Assembly: GCA_016282215.1 (NCBI GenBank)
Contig: JAEEKC010000037.1
Span: 1-11,008, forward strand
Source of the DNA: Lachnospiraceae bacterium
GTDB taxonomy: Bacteria; Bacillota; Clostridia; Lachnospirales; Lachnospiraceae
DNA length: 11,008 bases
Direction: 5' to 3'
Shown: positions 7,219 to 11,008 of the stretch, piece by piece
How positions within the stretch are numbered: the first letter of the stretch is position 1
Layout of the letters: each line of letters starts with the position of its first letter
Position numbers and translations under genes: made by a program
Notes under the pieces: generated by a model
Databases searched by the model: none
The model's input: the letters and a program-made list of their open reading frames with translations, nothing else
What the model was told of the DNA's origin: nothing

Positions 7219-7277
7219 CCTCCCGTATTTTGGGGGATCTGCGAATCAATCGACAGGGCCTGAAGATCAGCAGGCTG
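7219..7277 (+). promoter_or_regulatory. Leader of rho with two small hairpins
   Basis: Two weak hairpins lie in the 206-base gap before rho. One pairs CTCCC-type bases at 7220-7224 with GGGGG at 7232-7236 and carries an anti-Shine-Dalgarno-like CCTCC. The other pairs GCCTG (7258-7262) with CAGGC (7271-7275). Neither is followed by a real T-run, so they are not convincing intrinsic terminators. rho is known to be autoregulated in other bacteria by premature termination in its leader, so this is a place to look. That use is inference. Confidence 0.3.
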
Positions 7278-7344
7278 TTTCAAAATGAATTCCCGATCAG
7301 TAAATGAAATTGGATGTTTAGAGCATTACTAACATGTGTTGACT

Positions 7345-7353
7345 TGTTATGAT
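7345..7353 (+). promoter_or_regulatory. Proximal extended -10 candidate for rho
   Basis: TG-T-TATGAT forms an extended -10 element, with no good -35 box at the usual distance. Transcription would start near 7360, immediately before the AGGAG ribosome site at 7361-7365, giving a very short leader that skips the upstream hairpins. Confidence 0.3.
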
Positions 7354-7372
7354 GAAATAAAGGAGAATCTAA

Positions 7373-8734
7373 ATGGGTGATATGCGAGAAAAGTATGAAA
7401 CCTTACCGCTTCCGACTTTGAAAGACCTTGCAAAAGGCCGCGGGATCAAGGTAACGGGTTTAAAGAAGGCAGACCTGATCGAGGCAATGCTGAAAAAAGA
7501 TCAGGAGGAGACACAGGCGGGCAATCCGCCGGTGGTAAAATCCATCGTTCCGCCAAGGGAGAGCGGTGAAAAAGATAAGCTTTCCCAGCAGTATTCGCCG
7601 GACCTTGACAGTGGCGAGACGGCGAACGGAATCCTTGAGATCATGCCGGACGGTTTCGGTTTTATCCGCTGCGAAAACTATCTGCCGGGTGACCGGGATA
7701 TCTATGTTGCGCCGGCGCAGATCAGAAAATTCGGCATGAAGACCGGAGATATCTTAGAGGGGGCCATCCGTACAAGGACACAGGGTGAGAAATTCGCCGC
7801 GCTTTTATATATCAAAAAGATCAACGGCCTATCGCCTGAGATCATCGCAATGCGAAAGAATTTTGAAGACTTAACGCCCATCTTTCCGGAGGAAAGGCTG
7901 CAGCTTGAGACCAGGCGTTCTTCCGTGGCCATGCGGATCATGGATCTGATGTGCCCGGTGGGCAAGGGGCAGAGAGGTATGATCGTATCGCCGCCGAAAG
8001 CAGGTAAGACCACACTGTTGAAGGAAGTGGCAAAATCCGTGAAAGAGAACAATCCGGAAGTGCATCTGATCATTCTGCTGATCGATGAACGCCCCGAGGA
8101 AGTAACGGATATTAAGGAAGCGATCGAGGGACCGGATGTTGAGGTGATCTATTCCACCTTTGATGAACTGCCTGAGCACCATAAGAGAGTATCCGAGATG
8201 GTGATCGAGCGTGCCAAGAGACTGGTGGAGCTGAAGAAAGATGTCTGCATCCTGCTGGACTCCATTACCAGACTGACAAGGGCCTATAACCTGACAGTTC
8301 CGCCTTCAGGAAGAACGCTTTCCGGCGGTCTTGATCCGGCGGCGCTCCATATGCCGAAGCGTTTCTTCGGAGCGGCAAGAAAAATGCGTGAGGGCGGTTC
8401 CCTGACCATCCTGGCAACAGCGCTGATCGAAACGGGATCCAAGATGGATGATGTGGTTTACGAGGAGTTCAAGGGTACCGGCAACATGGAAATGGTTTTG
8501 GACCGGAAATTATCCGAAAAGCGTATCTTCCCGGCTATCGATATCCCGCGTTCCAGTACCAGACGCGAAGATTTGCTTCTGACACCGGAAGAGCTTGATA
8601 CCATATCTATTATCCGCAAGGCGCTGAACGGGCTGAAGCCGGAAGAAGCGGTCAATCAGGTGATCGACCTGTTTTCCAAAACGAAAAACAATGCGGAATT
8701 CATCGCCATGGCCAGGAAAATGCGGTGGTTCTGA
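7373..8734 (+). CDS. rho: Transcription termination factor Rho
   Basis: A ring-shaped hexameric RNA helicase that binds nascent RNA, translocates with ATP and releases RNA polymerase. Seen: a Rho N-terminal helical domain (about 12-41), a short charged linker (42-84), a cold-shock-like primary RNA-binding domain (about 85-150, with G-F-G-F-I-R), and a RecA-like motor. The motor has Walker A P-P-K-A-G-K-T at 207-213, L-I-D-E-R-P-E-E-V-T-D at 236-246, Walker B with D-S-I-T-R at 296-300, the Q-loop region (about 311-330), the R-loop region with F-K-G-T-G-N at 366-371, and R-S-S-T-R at 393-397. Residues known to contact bicyclomycin in E. coli Rho (P-K-A-G-K, the Asp/Arg pair, S-x-x-R, K-G) have counterparts here. 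The length, 453, is standard, and the large disordered insertions of some Rho proteins are absent. A good AGGAG site precedes the ATG. It appears to be its own unit, with possible read-through into the next gene. Confidence 0.99.
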   Translation: MGDMREKYETLPLPTLKDLAKGRGIKVTGLKKADLIEAMLKKDQEETQAGNPPVVKSIVPPRESGEKDKLSQQYSPDLDSGETANGILEIMPDGFGFIRCENYLPGDRDIYVAPAQIRKFGMKTGDILEGAIRTRTQGEKFAALLYIKKINGLSPEIIAMRKNFEDLTPIFPEERLQLETRRSSVAMRIMDLMCPVGKGQRGMIVSPPKAGKTTLLKEVAKSVKENNPEVHLIILLIDERPEEVTDIKEAIEGPDVEVIYSTFDELPEHHKRVSEMVIERAKRLVELKKDVCILLDSITRLTRAYNLTVPPSGRTLSGGLDPAALHMPKRFFGAARKMREGGSLTILATALIETGSKMDDVVYEEFKGTGNMEMVLDRKLSEKRIFPAIDIPRSSTRREDLLLTPEELDTISIIRKALNGLKPEEAVNQVIDLFSKTKNNAEFIAMARKMRWF

Positions 8735-8764
8735 TCAAATCATGATTCAAAGACAATGGATTGT

Positions 8765-8808
8765 AACAGACCGGCTGGCTGCAAAGGATTGCGGCAGGGC
8801 GGTCTGTT
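8765..8808 (+). other. 9-bp inverted repeat (hairpin) after rho, no U-tract
   Basis: AACAGACCG (8765-8773) pairs perfectly with CGGTCTGTT (8800-8808). Inside, GCTGC (8778-8782) pairs with GCGGC (8791-8795) with one G-T pair and an 8-base loop. It sits 30 bases after the rho stop and 39 bases before the next start. The following bases, GTGCACATGAGG, hold no T-run, so it does not look like a standard intrinsic terminator. It may stabilise the 3' end of the rho message, mark a processing or protein-binding site, or act as a weak or Rho-assisted stop. Confidence 0.65.
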
Positions 8809-8847
8809 GTGCACATGAGGTAACAGTCATTTCTAGAGGTATTTGCT

Positions 8848-11008
8848 ATGGATATGAACAGGGTATATGCAACATTGGATGAGATGTTTGCAAGTGGAAA
8901 AAACGCACAGGCTGAAGATTTTCTCATAGACATGATGAAGGAGGCACAGGCTCAGCAGGATTACAATGCGCTTGTCATGCTGCTCAATGAGATGATCGGT
9001 TATTGCAGGGAGACAGGGCAGAAAGAAAAGTCTGTCGGCTACAGTTCCCAGGTGATCGATCTGATGCAGCGGATGGGACTCGAAGGAAGTGTTCCTTATG
9101 CGACGACGCTGTTGAATGTGGCGAATGCGCTGCGCGCAGCAGGGCGTCTTGAAGAGGCTTATCGTTTTTACATGGAAGTCTTTCCCATCTATGACCGGCA
9201 TCTGAAACCGAATGATTTTTATTATGCGAGTCTGTATAACAACCTAAGCCTTCTGCTGCAGGAGATGGGTGATTATGAGCGTGCCATTGAGTGTCTGCAA
9301 AAGGCACTTGTACTGGCAGAAAGCACGCCGGGAAAAGAGTTTGAAGTGTATGTGACCCATGCCAATCTGGCTTCGACGCTTTGCAAACTGGCGCAGCTGG
9401 CCATGGAGGAAGAGGAGCGTTTCGGACTGGTCATTGAAAAGCCGACGGATTCGAGAGCTTATGACATCGCGCTGGATGCGCAGGCGCATGCGGAAGAGGC
9501 GATCGAAGGCTTTATCCATGAGCAGGTCAAGGATCAGCATATGGCCGCCGCACTGACGGCTTATGCGGATGCGGCTGTTCTCCTGGGACAGTATCGTGAT
9601 GCTCTGCGGTATCTGAAAGATGCGAAGGAGATGGTCAGGGCGACCGTTGGTGAGACGGAAGCTTACGACAGGATCGTGGAAAAGATCGGGCATGCCCAGA
9701 GGCTTATGGAGAAGAAGACTGCGGCTGAGCAGGCCGGAGATGATGCGGACGAACGGGGAGATGCGACAGAGAGTCTGTCACAAAGTGTGCTGCCGGAGGA
9801 TGCCGAAAGCTGGAATGGAAGAGGCTGCAGCGTGGCATCGGATGTATCAGTCGATGGTGATGCAAAAGATGATGAACATATATCCGGACTGGAGTTAGCA
9901 GAGGGTTACTATGAGACCTACGGAAAGAAGATGCTCTTTGACAATTTCGGAGAGTATCTGGGACGGATCGCCGTGGGACTTTGCGGCGAAGGTTCCGATT
10001 GCCTGGGTTTTGATGATGAAGTAAGCTGCGACCATGATTTCGGCCCGGGCTTTTGCATGTGGGTGACAGAGGAAACTTATCAGGAGATCGGACATAAGCT
10101 GCAAAAAGCCTATGATGCGCTGCCAAAGGAATATCGCGGGTATAAAAGAGTCGATACGAAAGAAGGCATCGGGCGGACAGGCGTCTGCGTGATCGACAGC
10201 TTTTTCGCGCGGATCCTCGGCACAGATAAGCTGCCGGAAACAACGCAGGAGTGGCTGGCAATCCCGGAGAGCGCTCTGCTGGCTGCGACGAGCGGCATGA
10301 TCTTCACTGATCCCGAGGGGATTTTTACGCAGATGCAGATCTATCTGGCTGGCTACTATCCCGAGGAACCCTGGAGAAAACTGATCGCTCAGCATATGAC
10401 GCTGTTTTCGCAATATGGGCAGTATAATTATGCGAGGATGCTAAAGCGAGGAGACCGGGCTGCGGCGACGCTGATGGTGGTGAAGGCCACAGAGCACGCC
10501 ATGCATCTTTGCTATCTGCTGAATAAGTGTTATGCGCCCCATGACAAGTGGCTGCTGCGGGGCATGGAAGACCATGAGATCCTGCCCATGGCAGAAGATA
10601 TCATGACCGCGCTTTTGAATAATCCCGATGTGCATAAAGAGGAAGAAGGCGTAGACCGGATCTATCTGATCGAGAAGCTGGCGGGTATGTTCTTAGAAGA
10701 GATGAAGAGGCAAGGGCTGCTCCCGCAGAGCGCAACGGATCCGTATCTGGCACAGTACGGAAGGCTGGTGGCTTTTTCGGCCAGCACCGGGGAAGGAATG
10801 AAAGCCGGTCAGTCCGCCGAGGCGGTAAGCGGTTCCGGAGCTTTGGATGAAAAAAACGACGAACGGAGCAAAAAGGCCTCGGATGCGCTGTCGAAGTTGT
10901 CAGGAGACGACGCGTATACGAAAGAGGATCTGGTGGATGCCATCGTGCAGATGGAATACCAGGCTTTTGATGAGGTGGAAAACGAAGGCGGAAGAGCGGA
11001 ATGCCAGG
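8848..11008 (+). CDS. TPR - DUF4037 nucleotidyltransferase-like - DUF4125 protein (partial, 3' end cut)
   Basis: This frame runs 720 codons without a stop to the window edge, so the C-terminus is missing. No characterised homologue is known to me. Residues 1-290 are helical with TPR-like pairs, clearest at about 85-118, 125-160 and 230-265 (for example L-G-Q-Y-R-D-A-L-R-Y-L). An acidic low-complexity linker follows (about 290-345). Residues about 348-640 match DUF4037, a member of the polymerase-beta-like nucleotidyltransferase fold. The motif G-E-G-S (380-383), F-D-D-E (388-391) and D-H-D-F-G-P-G-F-C (395-403) fits the fold's G-S, eleven-residue gap, D-x-D active-site pattern, so catalysis looks possible. 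After a second linker (about 645-690), residues about 691-720 resemble the start of DUF4125, including E-N-E-G-G-R-A-x-C-Q. AGAGGT (8835-8840) lies seven bases before the ATG; Met3 is an alternative. No signal peptide or membrane helix is seen, so it should be cytoplasmic. Substrate and role are unknown. Confidence 0.85.
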   Translation, partial: MDMNRVYATLDEMFASGKNAQAEDFLIDMMKEAQAQQDYNALVMLLNEMIGYCRETGQKEKSVGYSSQVIDLMQRMGLEGSVPYATTLLNVANALRAAGRLEEAYRFYMEVFPIYDRHLKPNDFYYASLYNNLSLLLQEMGDYERAIECLQKALVLAESTPGKEFEVYVTHANLASTLCKLAQLAMEEEERFGLVIEKPTDSRAYDIALDAQAHAEEAIEGFIHEQVKDQHMAAALTAYADAAVLLGQYRDALRYLKDAKEMVRATVGETEAYDRIVEKIGHAQRLMEKKTAAEQAGDDADERGDATESLSQSVLPEDAESWNGRGCSVASDVSVDGDAKDDEHISGLELAEGYYETYGKKMLFDNFGEYLGRIAVGLCGEGSDCLGFDDEVSCDHDFGPGFCMWVTEETYQEIGHKLQKAYDALPKEYRGYKRVDTKEGIGRTGVCVIDSFFARILGTDKLPETTQEWLAIPESALLAATSGMIFTDPEGIFTQMQIYLAGYYPEEPWRKLIAQHMTLFSQYGQYNYARMLKRGDRAAATLMVVKATEHAMHLCYLLNKCYAPHDKWLLRGMEDHEILPMAEDIMTALLNNPDVHKEEEGVDRIYLIEKLAGMFLEEMKRQGLLPQSATDPYLAQYGRLVAFSASTGEGMKAGQSAEAVSGSGALDEKNDERSKKASDALSKLSGDDAYTKEDLVDAIVQMEYQAFDEVENEGGRAECQ

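Noticed and set aside
7339..7367. TTGACT at 7339 as the -35 box of a rho promoter
   Set aside because: At 17 bases the -10 position falls on the ribosome site GGAGAA, which is no match to a -10 box.
7499..7624. A prion-like or phase-separating insertion in Rho
   Set aside because: The linker between the N-terminal and RNA-binding domains is only about 40 residues and charged, with no Asn/Gln-rich stretch.
9715..9900. A frameshift or gene split between the TPR and DUF4037 parts
   Set aside because: Codon-by-codon reading stays in frame from 8848 through the linker into the G-S/D-x-D motif, so this is one gene.
9244..10413. Antisense frames opposite the TPR/DUF4037 gene (9244-9693, 9704-10261, 9895-10413)
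   Set aside because: The + frame is continuous for 720 codons with conserved motifs; the antisense products are His/Arg/Leu-rich and overlap one another.
1..11008. CRISPR array, insertion sequence, prophage or transfer RNA
   Set aside because: No regularly spaced repeats, transposase or integrase motifs, terminal inverted repeats or cloverleaf-like segment were seen on either strand.

Overview
The window reads as chromosomal DNA from a Gram-positive anaerobe of the class Clostridia, most likely the family Lachnospiraceae. The reasons are a divisome block in the order ftsW-ftsQ(divIB)-ftsZ without ftsA or murG, purine-rich Shine-Dalgarno sites, TTG start codons on ftsW and ftsZ, a Clostridia-style FtsZ, and a TPR/DUF4037/DUF4125 protein of a type I associate with this group. 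The assignment rests on gene order and protein character, not on a database search. All eight supported genes lie on the + strand, and no gene-free stretch exceeds about 210 bases.

Region 1 (1-3990) is the end of a division and cell-wall cluster. FtsW (septal glycan polymerase) overlaps FtsQ/DivIB (scaffold with a POTRA domain) by 20 bases. FtsQ carries an unusual extracellular low-complexity tail of about 165 residues. A near-consensus sigma-A-type promoter then precedes ftsZ, and a strong intrinsic terminator follows it.

Region 2 (4006-7166) is a three-gene surface-polymer cassette. It has a TuaG-like family 2 glycosyltransferase and two paralogous single-domain CDP-glycerol:glycerophosphotransferase-family proteins (TagB/TagF type). 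Together they suggest assembly of a teichoic-acid-like or phosphoalditol-containing glycan. The cassette starts 16 bases after the ftsZ terminator, which leaves almost no room for a promoter of its own.

Region 3 (7167-8734) is rho, with the catalytic and RNA-binding motifs I checked present. A 206-base leader holds two weak promoter candidates and two small hairpins.

Region 4 (8735-11008) holds a 9-bp perfect inverted repeat without a U-tract, then a long open frame cut by the window edge. That protein joins TPR repeats, a DUF4037 nucleotidyltransferase-like domain with an intact G-S ... D-x-D motif, and the start of DUF4125. It is the least understood gene here and the best candidate for an uncharacterised system. 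No RNA genes, insertion sequences, CRISPR arrays or attachment sites were seen.
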